A stretch of 64,000 nt of DNA from Palsa-504 sp963822765 (GCA_963822765.1 CAWGJL010000050.1:186001-250000); one strand, 5' to 3'. Counted from the first letter of the stretch, positions 53,298 to 62,387 are shown. The notes: generated from the sequence alone by a model not told the origin. Made by a program: numbers and translations.

Positions 53298-54044
53298 CTA
53301 CTCGCCAGCCTCCGAGTAAGCCTCACGCGGTGACACGACCTCGCCGGGCGCGGGCGGCGTGATGTCGGCCGGGACCCCGAAGTCCCACAGTTCGACGATC
53401 GACCACATCGGCGTGCCGCCGGTCCCGGACGTCGGATCGGTCATCACCGCGATCCGGCGGGCCAGGCCGTCCGCGTCCAGCCATACTTCCGCGGGGATCT
53501 GGCTGAGCCTGCGATACGGCCCGTCGGGCACCGTCACGCCCGCCGGCAGCGCCGCGTCCGCCCGGGCCAGGTCGATCGTCAGCCGGTAGCGGGTCGCGGC
53601 TACGCCCCGCACGCTCTCGGCCCCGACCTCGACCGCATCCCGGACCCCGAACAGCGCGTCCAGTGGCCACAGCGGATCGTTCACGGCCCGCGGCCCGCCG
53701 GTATCGCGGCGGAAGAAGCCCGTCCACTTGTCGCCCACGTGCAGGTACGTGTTGGCGCCGTCGTAGATCGCCTCCACCGGCTCAGCGAGCTCGTGCAGGT
53801 CTTCGTAGCTCTCATCGTCTTGATGCTTGGCGATGAACTCCGCGGTGACCCCGGCCGTGAACATGACCGCCTGGCCCACCCGGGCCCGGCGAGCGGCAAA
53901 GTCAGCTATCCCTGCGCAGCGCTGGTCCGCTGGCTCCGGCACCGGCGAACCCTCCGACCAGGCCCCGGACAACCGGGCCGTACCCGCCGCGACCGTCCGC
54001 GCCCCGGCTGCTGCCACCCGCCCGGCTATAGGCTCACCCACCAT
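53298..54044 (-). CDS. LppX/LprAFG-like lipoprotein-fold protein without visible signal
   Basis: 248 residues. EPVEAIYDGANTYLHVGDKW, VAATRYRLTIDLARADAALP and QIPAEVWLDADGLARRIAVM are the pattern of LolA/LppX-fold proteins in actinomycetes, which carry lipids across the envelope. Those normally have a lipobox; here the N-terminus (IAGRVAAAGARTVAAGTARL) has no signal, so it may be cytoplasmic or annotated from a later start. Alone in its transcription unit. Confidence 0.6.
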   Translation of the reverse strand: MVGEPIAGRVAAAGARTVAAGTARLSGAWSEGSPVPEPADQRCAGIADFAARRARVGQAVMFTAGVTAEFIAKHQDDESYEDLHELAEPVEAIYDGANTYLHVGDKWTGFFRRDTGGPRAVNDPLWPLDALFGVRDAVEVGAESVRGVAATRYRLTIDLARADAALPAGVTVPDGPYRRLSQIPAEVWLDADGLARRIAVMTDPTSGTGGTPMWSIVELWDFGVPADITPPAPGEVVSPREAYSEAGE

Positions 54045-54091
54045 CCATCCAGGATACGTTCACCCAATTCAGCGGTATGCCTAGTCGTTAT

Positions 54092-54149
54092 GACGTTTCC
54101 GCGGAAACGCGTCGTGAATAATTTCACAAGCCGCTTCCGCGGAAACGTC
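54092..54149. repeat. modular palindromic repeat, copy C
   Basis: 58 bp: GACGTTTCCGCGGAAACG (54092-54109), a centre with GTGAA-TAAT-TTCAC, and TTCCGCGGAAACGTC (54135-54149). The outer 15-bp arms are exact reverse complements. It shares its outer arms with copies A and B but its centre with copy D. It lies in an intergenic region upstream of the LppX-like gene. Confidence 0.92.
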
Positions 54150-54300
54150 GCAGTTACATTCCGCACGCGCTCCCCAGGTCGGAGCGCAATGCCATCTTGG
54201 AGGCCCCGGGGCCATCTCCTGGCCTAGTACGCTGATCGGCTGAACTGGCGATCCTTTGCGGTCGGCCAGCACAGCCAGGCCGCCGTCTGGAACTGTGTGC

Positions 54301-55122
54301 TCAGTAGCGGAGGTTGGATTGAAGAGCGTAGTGGTCTGAGGGGTAGGTGTTGTTGACGGGGACGGTGCCCAGCAGGGCGGTGTGCATGGGGTGGCCGGCG
54401 CCGCCGGGGCGCGGGGTGGCGGAGAAGATGTAATCGATCCGGCGGCTGGGCCATAGCAGCTGGATGGCCCAGGGATTGTCGTTGGACCAGGTGTGGCCAG
54501 GGGTGGGCGGGCCAGCGGTCTCCCAGGCATCGTAGAAGGACAGGCCGGGGACCGGAGCGGTGGTCCGGCCGGTCAGCATGCGGATCTCGTCGCTGTCGGG
54601 ATCGGCGTTGAAGTCACCGCAGATGATGAGCGGCGCCCGGGTGTCTTGGGCCTGATGGACCCATGTCAGCAGGTCGCGGACGGCGTGCTGGCGGGGTTGG
54701 CTTTGGTCGAACCACCAGGCGTCCATCACCAGGCCGTATACCTGGATCGGGCCGCGGGGGCCGGACAGCTCGGCGAACTGCACGCGGGCGCTGCCGAAGG
54801 TGAGGCTGGATTCGCGCTGGACGGGCCAGCGGGACAGCACAGCGACGCCGGACAGGGCGGCCTTATCTTCCTGGGCCGGGACGCCGCTGAACGCGTGGTG
54901 CGGCAGGCCGAGCGGGCCGGCCAGGCGGGCACACTGGCTGTTGTCACCCTTGGACCACGATTCGGTCAGCACGACGATGTCGGGCTGGGCATCGTGCAGC
55001 GTCGCGACGATCGCTGCTTCACGCTTTGGCCAGGGGCCGTACAAGCCCCAGACGTTCCAGGTGATGATCCGCAGGGTCGTCTCGATGAGCGGGCCGTAGG
55101 ATCGTGGCGGGATGTCATCCAT
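54301..55122 (-). CDS. endonuclease/exonuclease/phosphatase family protein
   Basis: 273 residues from MDDIPPRSYGPLIETTLRII. LRIITWNVWGLYGPWPKREA carries the Asn, DIVVLTESWSKGD the Glu, PLIICGDFNADPDSDEIRML the Asp-Asn pair, and RRIDYIFSA and PSDHYALQSNLRY the C-terminal Asp-His. All DNase I-like catalytic positions are present. Mg2+-dependent phosphodiesterase; DNA, lipid and nucleotide substrates are all possible. Confidence 0.9.
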   Translation of the reverse strand: MDDIPPRSYGPLIETTLRIITWNVWGLYGPWPKREAAIVATLHDAQPDIVVLTESWSKGDNSQCARLAGPLGLPHHAFSGVPAQEDKAALSGVAVLSRWPVQRESSLTFGSARVQFAELSGPRGPIQVYGLVMDAWWFDQSQPRQHAVRDLLTWVHQAQDTRAPLIICGDFNADPDSDEIRMLTGRTTAPVPGLSFYDAWETAGPPTPGHTWSNDNPWAIQLLWPSRRIDYIFSATPRPGGAGHPMHTALLGTVPVNNTYPSDHYALQSNLRY

Positions 55123-55230
55123 GAGAATGCTGCCTGTCGCTGGGATTACCGCCCGCCTACCCCAGCCGCCCAGGTCCAACCTGGGCTGAGCGGTCTATGA
55201 ACCGTCGTGCTCGCGGCTGATGCCAGGCGG

Positions 55231-55503
55231 TCACCCCCGGGCGGCCGGACTAGGGGATTGGCTCAGCACCCTCAGCGAGGTGAGTGACCAAAGGCTGACC
55301 GCGGCCAGCCAGATGATCAGGCGAAGCCATCCGGGCTCGCCGATACCCGGTGCCTGGAGTTGCCCGGACAACGGCGCATACGCATACCAGCCGGTCCTCA
55401 CGCCCAGGCCGGTGAGATAACTGGCCACGATCCCGAGCGCGAGACCGAGAGTGATGACCACCACGACCCGCTGAGCCATGTTCAGCCTGTCAATCCAGCG
55501 CAT
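55231..55503 (-). CDS. small two-helix membrane protein
   Basis: 90 residues from MRWIDRLNMAQRVVVVITLG. Two hydrophobic helices (VVVITLGLALGIVASYLTGL and LIIWLAAVSLWSLTSLRVL) flank a loop WYAYAPLSGQ. Similar small membrane proteins of unknown role occur in actinomycetes. The start is chosen at the onset of hydrophobicity. Confidence 0.6.
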   Translation of the reverse strand: MRWIDRLNMAQRVVVVITLGLALGIVASYLTGLGVRTGWYAYAPLSGQLQAPGIGEPGWLRLIIWLAAVSLWSLTSLRVLSQSPSPAARG

Positions 55504-55676
55504 AGGCCAACCCTGGCAGGTCCCAGCCGACCGCGGGGACGAATCTGCCGGCCGGCTGGCGAGCGACAGGGGCGCGCCGCTGACCCATCCCCCGGCCCGT
55601 CCTAGCAAAAGGGGCCTCAGCGACCAAGAACAGAGCGGTGCCCGTCCCGCCGTCACCCAGACGCAGCTAACGGAAC

Positions 55677-56102
55677 ATGAAGCCGATGAGCAGGCAGCTG
55701 AGGATATGTCAGCCCCGGGAGGGCAGCGGCCGGGCTGCGGGCTCGTGGCGGGGCAAAGCGCCACACGCGGGCGCCGCCGCCGCGGTCGCCGCGGTCATCG
55801 CCTTGACCGGGACGGCCTGCAGCACGGCGACCTCTGGCGCGTCGACGCAGGTCAGGGCGCCTGCGGTCATCGTGCTGAAGCAGGGCGCGAGTAACGGCAA
55901 CGGCGATATCTTCATCACCCCGGGCGGGGGCAGCGTGAGTGGCCCCGAGATCATCAGTAACACCGGCAAGGTGATCTGGTTTCACCCTCTTCCGGCACAC
56001 GAGCTGGCTTCCGACTTCCGGGCGCAGACCTACCGGGGCAAGCCGGTGCTCACGTGGTGGCAGGGTCCTCCGGACCTGGGTGCCGTTTCGGGTGGGGAGT
56101 AA
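55677..56102 (+). pseudogene. arylsulfotransferase-like lipoprotein, truncated after N-terminal domain
   Basis: 141 residues. A lipobox LTGTACS follows a hydrophobic stretch VAAVIALTGTACS. GDIFITPGGGSVSGPEIISN, TGKVIWFHPLPAHELASDFR and GKPVLTWWQG are the N-terminal part of Arylsulfotran_2 proteins, which are normally 400-500 residues. The frame stops within about ten codons of TWWQG, so the beta-propeller body is missing. It is followed by an unrelated gene on the other strand. Confidence 0.7.
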
Positions 56103-56198
56103 TTGTCAATACCTGTGGATCAAGATCTTTCAGTACTACAGCCGCACTTCGTAACAGGTAGCTGCGATGGTGCGACCGCGAAGCCGAAGGAAGCCGCC

Positions 56199-57554
56199 TC
56201 AATCGCGTTGGCTGGTCCACACCGATACATGGGCGGGTTCGAGGGCCTGGTGCACGACACGGGCCAGGTCATCTCGGATCGAGGCCAGGTCCACCGCGTC
56301 TTTCAGCCGGGACGCGAACGCGGCCACGGTCTTATCGGCGTCATACCTGGCCCGGTTGAACCGGCGGTCGACCACCCGCTGCACCCGGCGGCGCAGCGGG
56401 TTGAACAGCGCGGCGACGGCCAGGGTGGAGGCCGCGATCCCCACCGTCGAGTGGAACGGCAGCACCCGGGTGGTGAAGGTAACGACGCCGACGTAGACGC
56501 CGATCAGGAGCGCGGTGACCAGTGTGTAGGACACGGTACGGCTGATCAGGCGGTCGATGTCGTATAGACGGTACTTCAGGATCGCGAAGATGATGCAGAC
56601 CGGCAGGCTGAGTATCCCGACGGCCAGGCAAGTGTTGTCCACCAGCGTTAGGAACGCATTGGAGGACTGGAGCAGGACCGTTCCGGCCAGGCAGGTGACG
56701 GTGGCGGCGCTGCCTGCCATCAGCCACTTGAGCTGGGCCCGGCGCTCCCCGGTGGCCCGCCGCCAGCTGAGAACCTGACGCGCCACGAAGAAGGCCCAGA
56801 ACACCGGCACGACCACGAACAGGATCAATTGCGCGAAGCCGAGGGCGCCGGTCGGGCCGGAATCGTTGACAAGCTGCCCGTTGCCCTGCACCACGATCCG
56901 GGTACCTCGCATCTGCCACGCCCCGGAGCCCAGGAGGATGGCGACGATCAGCGCGCAGACGGCCAGGTAGGCCCACAGGACCATCCGCCACCGGGGCGGC
57001 AGCTTGCCGTCGGGAAAGAGCAGGATGATCAGCGGAAGTATGAGGAACAACGCGCTCCACAGCTCCGAGGCGATCAGGACCGCCGGAAAGCCGAGCGGCA
57101 GCTTCCCGCCGTGCAGGCGGTAGTCGGTGGCCGAGTAGACCGCGGCGTCTTCGTAGAAGACGAGCAGCGCGCTGAAGCCCAGCAGCAACCAGGCGATGCG
57201 GTTGCCTGGCTGGCGCCGGGCTATCACCAGCCCGAGGCCGGCAAACAGCAGTGCGAAGACCGCGAGGCCATCGGGCTTGCCGGCCGCGATGCTGATCGCC
57301 ATGCCGAGACCGAACAGGACCAGGACCAGTGCACACAGCACGGTGACCACCGTCGGCCGGGCCAGCCGGAAGCGGCGCGCGGTGACCTCGGCCGTCACCG
57401 GTGCCTGCCGGGCCGCAGGCTGGGCCCCTCCCACGGAGTCCACGCTACGCCCGGACCGTTCCGGGAACGTTACGGTCCGGCGCGAACTTTCAACCGGGCG
57501 CACCAAGCGGGCGGCCGTCCGCACCTCACGCCACGGCGCCGGGTTCGATAACAA
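56199..57554 (-). CDS. multi-helix membrane protein related to histidine kinase N-termini
   Basis: Up to 451 residues; the first 50 are unconserved, and GTG 57434 or 57398 are plausible starts. Eight to ten hydrophobic segments are present. ILKYRLYDIDRLISRTVSYT, AALFNPLRRRVQRVVDRRFN and RARYDADKTVAAFASRLKDA with DDLARVVHQALEPAHVSVW match an actinobacterial sensor-type membrane family. In relatives this block precedes a kinase; none follows here. Confidence 0.75.
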   Translation of the reverse strand: MLSNPAPWREVRTAARLVRPVESSRRTVTFPERSGRSVDSVGGAQPAARQAPVTAEVTARRFRLARPTVVTVLCALVLVLFGLGMAISIAAGKPDGLAVFALLFAGLGLVIARRQPGNRIAWLLLGFSALLVFYEDAAVYSATDYRLHGGKLPLGFPAVLIASELWSALFLILPLIILLFPDGKLPPRWRMVLWAYLAVCALIVAILLGSGAWQMRGTRIVVQGNGQLVNDSGPTGALGFAQLILFVVVPVFWAFFVARQVLSWRRATGERRAQLKWLMAGSAATVTCLAGTVLLQSSNAFLTLVDNTCLAVGILSLPVCIIFAILKYRLYDIDRLISRTVSYTLVTALLIGVYVGVVTFTTRVLPFHSTVGIAASTLAVAALFNPLRRRVQRVVDRRFNRARYDADKTVAAFASRLKDAVDLASIRDDLARVVHQALEPAHVSVWTSQRD

Positions 57555-57563
57555 AGTGCGGCG

Positions 57564-57875
57564 TCAGGCGGCTTCCGGATGGGCCTCCTCGGCGGCCGCG
57601 TCCTCGGGTCGCTCGACGAGCTTGCCGTTGACGAAGGCCGCTCCGGCGCGGACCAGCGCGACCAGGTGCGGGGCGTTGACCATGCGCCAGCGGCGCTGCG
57701 CGGACTCGATCAGCTTGACGGCCATCGCCAGCCCGGCGGCCTTGGACCCGTGCCCCTTGGTGACCTTAGTCCGCAGCCTGACGGTGGCGAAAGTAGATTC
57801 GACCGGGTTGGTGGCGCGCAGATGCACCCAGTGCTCGGCCGGGTAGTCATAGAACGCCAGCAGGCACTGACATCA
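57564..57875 (-). mobile_element. IS256-family transposase remnant (C-terminus)
   Basis: About 100 codons: EHWVHLRATNPVESTFATVR, LRTKVTKGHGSKAAGLAMAV and WRMVNAPHLVALVRAGAAFV. This is the end of Mutator/IS256 transposases, which contains the catalytic Glu region (TNPVESTFATVR). The DDE Asp residues and most of the gene are absent and I see no terminal inverted repeats. The bases from 57876 to 58092 contain no supported gene. Confidence 0.88.
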
Positions 57876-58092
57876 CCTACCGCGCCTACCGCATTCCTGG
57901 CTGAGTTCTGAGCTCTGACTTCAAGATCGAAACGTTACCTTCCTCCAGACGCTCACCCCACGGCCGGATCCGGTCATGATGAGAGTCGAGGCGACCCGGC
58001 CTCTGCGTCGGAAGGTCCGGCCGGGCGCCCCGGCCCGATGTGGCCATGGACGAGCGCCGGGCCGTGGAGTCTCTCAGCCCTTGGAGCCGTTC

Positions 58093-59481
58093 ATGCCGCA
58101 AAACCCCAGGTCCGGGGGGACAGCCGCGGGCGGGGACGAGGCGTCACCGGGCAGGACCGCGACGCGTCGCTGGGTGTACTCCCTCGTCCGGTTCTTGTGG
58201 TTCGTGGCCGTCGCCGCGGCTCTCGCCCTGGCCGTCGCGGTGACCGCCCTGGAACTCGGGGCCATCGTGCCAGGCCTCGGCTTGTTCAGCGCCATTGGCT
58301 CGTTCGTCATGCCGGTCCTGGCTCCTTTGCTGGTCATCGCGGCACTGCCGGCCATCGGCCTGGGGCTGTTCAGAAGGCGGCGCAGCCCGCGGCGCATCGC
58401 CACCGCCGCGGCCGCGGCCGGCATCGCGGGCGCGGTCACCGGCATCGTCATCATCGCGATCATGCTCTCCGCGGTCGGCGCTGCTGGCGGCTCGGTCAAC
58501 ATCTTCCGCGCGCTCGCGCCATCCTCGGTCTCGGCAGCTAGCCCCGATGCCAGCGTCGTTTACCACACGGTGGACGGCCAGGCGCTGTCGGTCGCGATCT
58601 ACCGGCCATCGGGGCCGCCGCGCGCGTGGCCGGTCTTGTTCTACATTCACGGGGGCGGCTGGAACGGGGGCAGCAACGACACCGCCAGGACCGACTACCG
58701 GTGGTACGCCAACCACGGCTGGCTCGTCATCAGCGCCCAGTACCGGCTGGCCACGGCAACCGATCACACCTGGGATCAGGCGCCGGGGGACGTCGCCTGC
58801 GCCCTGGCCTGGACCGCCGGGAACGCCACGCGGCTCGGGGCCGACCTGAACCGCCTGGTCCTGGCGGGCGACTCGGCAGGCGGCAACCTGGCGATCAATC
58901 TCGGCTACAGCGCCGCCGCCGGGACGGCCCGGTCGAACTGCGGTGGCACCGTCCCGGTTCCCGCCGCCGTGGTCGTCACGTATCCCGCGGTCAACCCGGT
59001 CAGCGTCTACCACGACACCTTCACCTTTGGCTCGGTGAGCGGCAGCGCCGCGCTCGCAGAGTACGCCGGCGGCACTCCGCAGCAATACCCGGACCGCTAT
59101 CGGGCGATCTCTTCCTCGACCTACATCACGGGCCGGGCCCCGCAGACCCTGATCATCGAGCCCGAACACGATTCCCGGGTCCCTCCCGGCGGCGTGTACG
59201 CATTCGTCGGTCAGGCGCGCGCGGCCGGGGTGGACATCACCCTGGCGGCAATCCCCTTCGCGAACCATGCTTTTAACTTCTACGCGGCCGGGACGATCGG
59301 CGACCAGGCCAGCCTGACCATCACCCAGAACTATCTGATCCACCGCCGCATCACGACCGGACGCCGTTTACAGCCCGATGAGATCGGCCATCACCTCCAT
59401 CTGCAGGCCGAAGAATTCAGCCCTGGCCTCGATCACGTTGTTGAACTGGCCGGAGAGTTCGAAGCTGACCATGCCGAATAG
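58093..59481 (+). CDS. membrane-anchored alpha/beta hydrolase (HSL/lipase-like)
   Basis: 462 residues from ATG 58093 (MPQNPRSGGTAAGGDEASPG). Three hydrophobic segments (about 28-55, 60-88 and 105-130) precede a catalytic domain with the oxyanion HGGGW in FYIHGGGWNGG, the nucleophile elbow LVLAGDSAGGNLAI and a late His in FANHAFNF. It is esterase/lipase-like with unknown substrate. The last 38 codons overlap the convergent TetR gene and are probably read-through beyond the domain. Confidence 0.85.
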   Translation: MPQNPRSGGTAAGGDEASPGRTATRRWVYSLVRFLWFVAVAAALALAVAVTALELGAIVPGLGLFSAIGSFVMPVLAPLLVIAALPAIGLGLFRRRRSPRRIATAAAAAGIAGAVTGIVIIAIMLSAVGAAGGSVNIFRALAPSSVSAASPDASVVYHTVDGQALSVAIYRPSGPPRAWPVLFYIHGGGWNGGSNDTARTDYRWYANHGWLVISAQYRLATATDHTWDQAPGDVACALAWTAGNATRLGADLNRLVLAGDSAGGNLAINLGYSAAAGTARSNCGGTVPVPAAVVVTYPAVNPVSVYHDTFTFGSVSGSAALAEYAGGTPQQYPDRYRAISSSTYITGRAPQTLIIEPEHDSRVPPGGVYAFVGQARAAGVDITLAAIPFANHAFNFYAAGTIGDQASLTITQNYLIHRRITTGRRLQPDEIGHHLHLQAEEFSPGLDHVVELAGEFEADHAE

Positions 59482-60162
59482 CTGAACCCAGCCGGTGATC
59501 CCGGCCAGCATCAGCTCGTCGGGCAGTTCCGGAGCGATGCCGCCGCGGGCCCGGCTTAGGTCCGCCCGGACCGCGTCGCCAAGTCGTGCGGCGATGCCCG
59601 CTGCCTGCGGTCGCCCGGCTGAGCCAGCTGAGCCGGCTGCGGCCAGCGCGCCGGGCCCGCCAGCGGGCCCTCCAGCGGGAGCGCCGATGCGGAGGGCCGA
59701 TTCGCCGGTAAGCGCACCCGAGGCGAAGCCGTCGGCCAGGATCCGGATCAGCACGATCGGGGTCCGCGTGGCTGCGGTGATCGTGTCGGCGGGTGCGGCA
59801 TAGCCGGGCACCGGAGTGCCGAACAGCAGGGCGTACTCGGCGGGCGTTCCCAGCGCCCAGCCCCGGATCCCGTGCGCCGTAGCCAGCCACCGGGCCCGCA
59901 ACTGGCTGCGGTCGGTCACTGCCGCGTCCGCCGCCTCGGCCGCTTCGCCGAGCGCGTTGTAGGCGTCCAGGATGAGCGCGGTGAGCAGGTCGTCGCGGCT
60001 GGCGAAATAGCGGTACAAGGCCGACGACACCATGCCCATGTCCCTGGCCACGGCCCGGAGCGATAGGTTCGCCCCGTCCGTCTCCAGGTGACGGCGCGCG
60101 ATGGTCTTGATCTCGGTGATCATCTCGGCGCGGACGCGCGCCCGGATGGACCCTGCTGGCAT
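59368..60162 (-). CDS. TetR family regulator with WHG-type C-terminus
   Basis: 264 residues from MPAGSIRARVRAEMITEIKT; a longer frame would run through the operators. HTH: RRHLETDGANLSLRAVARDM, GMVSSALYRYFASRDDLLTA. WALGTPAEYALLFGTPVPGY is characteristic of this subfamily. Residues about 180-210 are a low-complexity Gly/Pro/Ala insert. It is divergent from the epimerase gene, with two identical-type operators between. Confidence 0.9.
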   Translation of the reverse strand: MPAGSIRARVRAEMITEIKTIARRHLETDGANLSLRAVARDMGMVSSALYRYFASRDDLLTALILDAYNALGEAAEAADAAVTDRSQLRARWLATAHGIRGWALGTPAEYALLFGTPVPGYAAPADTITAATRTPIVLIRILADGFASGALTGESALRIGAPAGGPAGGPGALAAAGSAGSAGRPQAAGIAARLGDAVRADLSRARGGIAPELPDELMLAGITGWVQLFGMVSFELSGQFNNVIEARAEFFGLQMEVMADLIGL

Positions 60163-60185
60163 GAAGAGATTATTGCACACAAACG

Positions 60186-60253
60186 AGAGCACTGCTCTTG
60201 CAACGTCAGGCCGACTATGCAAGACTCATGCTTACAAGAGAGAGCAGTGCTCT
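60186..60253. promoter_or_regulatory. pair of TetR operators
   Basis: AGAGCACTGCTCT (60186-60198) and AGAGCAGTGCTCT (60241-60253) are perfect dyads differing only at the central base, 55 bp apart centre to centre, between the TetR start at 60162 and the epimerase start at 60316. The shared element AGAGCA-N-TGCTCT is a strong prediction for the TetR site. Confidence 0.85.
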
Positions 60254-60315
60254 CAACCCACGGGAGCATGGATCACCAGGTGGCCAGAAGGCCTCATCGC
60301 ATAAGGGAGCAGGAA

Positions 60316-61230
60316 ATGTCCGAGCACGTCATTGTCGGAGCGGGAGCCGTAGGTTCAGCCGCGGCACTACTGCTGGCCGACCGGGGCGAGCATGTCCGCA
60401 TGGTCAGCCGGCGCGGCAGCGGCCCCGAGCATCCGGCGATCGAGCTGGTCGCCGCGGATGCGACCGATGCGGAGCGGCTGACGGAGCTGGCTACCGGTGC
60501 TGCGGCCCTGTATAACTGCGCGAGCCCGCTCTATCACCAGTGGTTCACCGACTGGCCGCCGCTGGCCCGGGCATTCCTGGCCGCGGCCGAGCGCAGCGGT
60601 GCCGTACTGGCCTCGATGAGCAACCTGTACGGCTACGGACCGGTGGACGGTCCGATTACCCACAAGACCCCGCTGGCCGCGACTCACCCGAAGCTCCGGC
60701 TGCGGGCCCAGATGTGGGGCGATCAGCTCGCCGCGCAGGAGGCCGGGCGGATCCGCACCACCGAGGTCCGGGCCAGCGACTACATCGAGGCGAACTCGAT
60801 CCTGTCCACGGTGATCGGCAAGCCGCTGCTCGCTGGGCGGCGGGCGTACGCGCCCTCGCCGCTGGACGTGCCGCACAGCTGGACCTCGATCCACGACTGC
60901 GCTCGGGCCCTGGTCACGGCCGCCGCCGACGAGCTGGCCTACGGCCAGGCCTGGCTGGTGCCGACCAACCAGCCGCTGACCGTGCGTCAGCTAGCGGCCA
61001 GGTTCGCGGAGGTCAACGGCGCGCCGCGGGCCAAGGTAACGCAGATCCCGTACCCGGTAATGTGGGTGAGCGGCCTGTTCTCCCCGCTGATCAAAGAGCT
61101 GCGGACGACGCGATACCAGTTCACCAGCCCGTTCGTGCTCGACGCCAGTGTGACTACTGAGATGTTCGGGCTGCAGCCGGTCGCGATGGACGAGGCGTTG
61201 CGGGAAGCTGCCGCCCGGCTCCGTACTTGA
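60316..61230 (+). CDS. NAD-dependent epimerase/dehydratase
   Basis: 304 residues from ATG 60316, preceded by GGGAGCAGG. EHVIVGAGAVGSAAALLLAD is the Rossmann loop with a GxGxxG variant; MSNLYGYGPVDGPITHKTPL has the YGYG segment. VRASDYIEANSILSTVIGKP, HSWTSIHDCARALVTAA and QPLTVRQLAARFAEVNG follow extended SDR members. The usual YxxxK is not obvious, so catalysis may differ. Probably repressed by the divergent TetR. Confidence 0.87.
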   Translation: MSEHVIVGAGAVGSAAALLLADRGEHVRMVSRRGSGPEHPAIELVAADATDAERLTELATGAAALYNCASPLYHQWFTDWPPLARAFLAAAERSGAVLASMSNLYGYGPVDGPITHKTPLAATHPKLRLRAQMWGDQLAAQEAGRIRTTEVRASDYIEANSILSTVIGKPLLAGRRAYAPSPLDVPHSWTSIHDCARALVTAAADELAYGQAWLVPTNQPLTVRQLAARFAEVNGAPRAKVTQIPYPVMWVSGLFSPLIKELRTTRYQFTSPFVLDASVTTEMFGLQPVAMDEALREAAARLRT

Positions 61231-61403
61231 TCCGGGACCGAGACCGCAATCCAGTCCGAGCCTGAATGGCGCTGGGACCGGCTCCTGATCTCGTCAGGCC
61301 GCAGAAGGCACTCATGATGCATGGGATTACCAGGGTCCGGTTCTCAGGCCAGTGGCGGCCAGGCAGCCGTTGATCAGGCTAGACATTAAGTGCCAGTGCG
61401 GTA

Positions 61404-61586
61404 TTAAAGGTCAACGCCGGGGCCGCCGCCACGAGTGTCCGCGTTCGCGCGAGCCCTGCGCGCCGCCGACCCGATGTCGTGACTCGTGAGGGGAGCGCGC
61501 CGCCGACGGCGCTTCAGGTCGAATGCCGCCGCCCAGATCGTCAGCGCGATGAGCGGGACGAGAATGATCATCAGAATGACCATCAT
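61404..61586 (-). CDS. small single-span membrane protein
   Basis: 60 residues from ATG 61586, which has AAAGAGG at a normal distance. A helix (MVILMIILVPLIALTIWAAA) is followed by FDLKRRRRRAPLTSHDIGSA and a polar tail. The positive charge after the helix predicts an outside N-terminus. Family unknown. The region 61587-61968 contains no other supported gene apart from a short TWKAFT-encoding segment near 61880. Confidence 0.6.
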   Translation of the reverse strand: MMVILMIILVPLIALTIWAAAFDLKRRRRRAPLTSHDIGSAARRARANADTRGGGPGVDL

Positions 61587-61968
61587 GACCTCTTTTCCGG
61601 AGGTGTTCTCACCGTACGCCCGCCAAGCGGCCCTGGGGGTTTTGAGCATTGACTTTGTGCCGCAGCAATGTACAGCAACCACGCCGTACGGCACCGGTTA
61701 TATATGACCGGCATAGGCCCCTAACCTGCGCCGACGACTCCTACCGATCCCGATCGGGCGCTACGTCAGGCCGTTCGACGTGACCAGCCTGGAGAATCTC
61801 CACACGAACTACACACCGCCTCCATAACATCTGCAGCAAAACTCGGGTACTGAGCCTGGACGGAGGCGCGGCCGACACCTGGAAGGCCTTCACCGACCAG
61901 ATGAAGGTGACTGCCTGAGCCCAGCTCACCACGTCATGCTCGTAGATCACCGCTCCGCTGGCAAACCA

Positions 61969-62013
61969 GACGTTTCCGCGGAAACGCTTCGTGAAGAGTT
62001 TCACAAGCTTCCG
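61969..62013. repeat. modular palindromic repeat, copy D
   Basis: GACGTTTCCGCGGAAACG (61969-61986) followed by the centre CTTC-GTGAA-GAGT-TTCAC and AAGCTTCC; the right arm is degenerate. Same centre type as copy C. It lies 50 bp after the stop of the YbaK-like gene. Confidence 0.88.
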
Positions 62014-62063
62014 GGAGCTAAGCGGCCCGGGCCCGTCGATCTGGCCGTGGCCAGGCAGGCGGG

Positions 62064-62387
62064 TCAGGTGGCGATGATGCGGGCGATGCGGGGGCCGGCC
62101 AGGCGCAGGTAGTCCTGACTGGCCAGCGCAACCGAGCGGTCGAGCCGCCCGGCGTTGAAGTACAGCTCGTCGCAGTCCAGCAGCGCCGGGTCCGCGATCA
62201 GCTCAAGCCGCTCGTCGTACCTGAACGGCAGCACCGACCCGGCGCGGCTGCCCGCGAGCTCCTCGGCCTTCCCGGTGTCGGCGAACGCGGCGTAGCTGGC
62301 CCCCAGCAGCGCCTTGACCGCCGCCAGATCCAGCCGGGCGTCGCCGGGCACCCCGGTCCGCGGCCCTGGCCCGAGGTCACCAGTCAC
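62064..62387 (-). CDS. YbaK/prolyl-tRNA-editing-type domain, possibly N-terminally truncated
   Basis: 107 residues against about 150-160 in the family. DARLDLAAVKALLGASYAAF, EELAGSRAGSVLPFRYDERL, LLDCDELYFNAGRLDRSVAL and YLRLAGPRIARI are the C-terminal two thirds of the YbaK/EbsC fold. The first strands are missing; the start overlaps the ArsR stop by 11 bp, so the N-terminus seems lost at the junction. Editing of mischarged tRNA is the family role but the truncated form may be inactive. Confidence 0.65.
   Translation of the reverse strand: MTGDLGPGPRTGVPGDARLDLAAVKALLGASYAAFADTGKAEELAGSRAGSVLPFRYDERLELIADPALLDCDELYFNAGRLDRSVALASQDYLRLAGPRIARIIAT

Noticed and set aside
57976..58092. Earlier start for the alpha/beta hydrolase at 57976
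   Set aside because: The 39 added residues are Arg/Pro-rich and precede the normal membrane anchor; ATG 58093 fits better.
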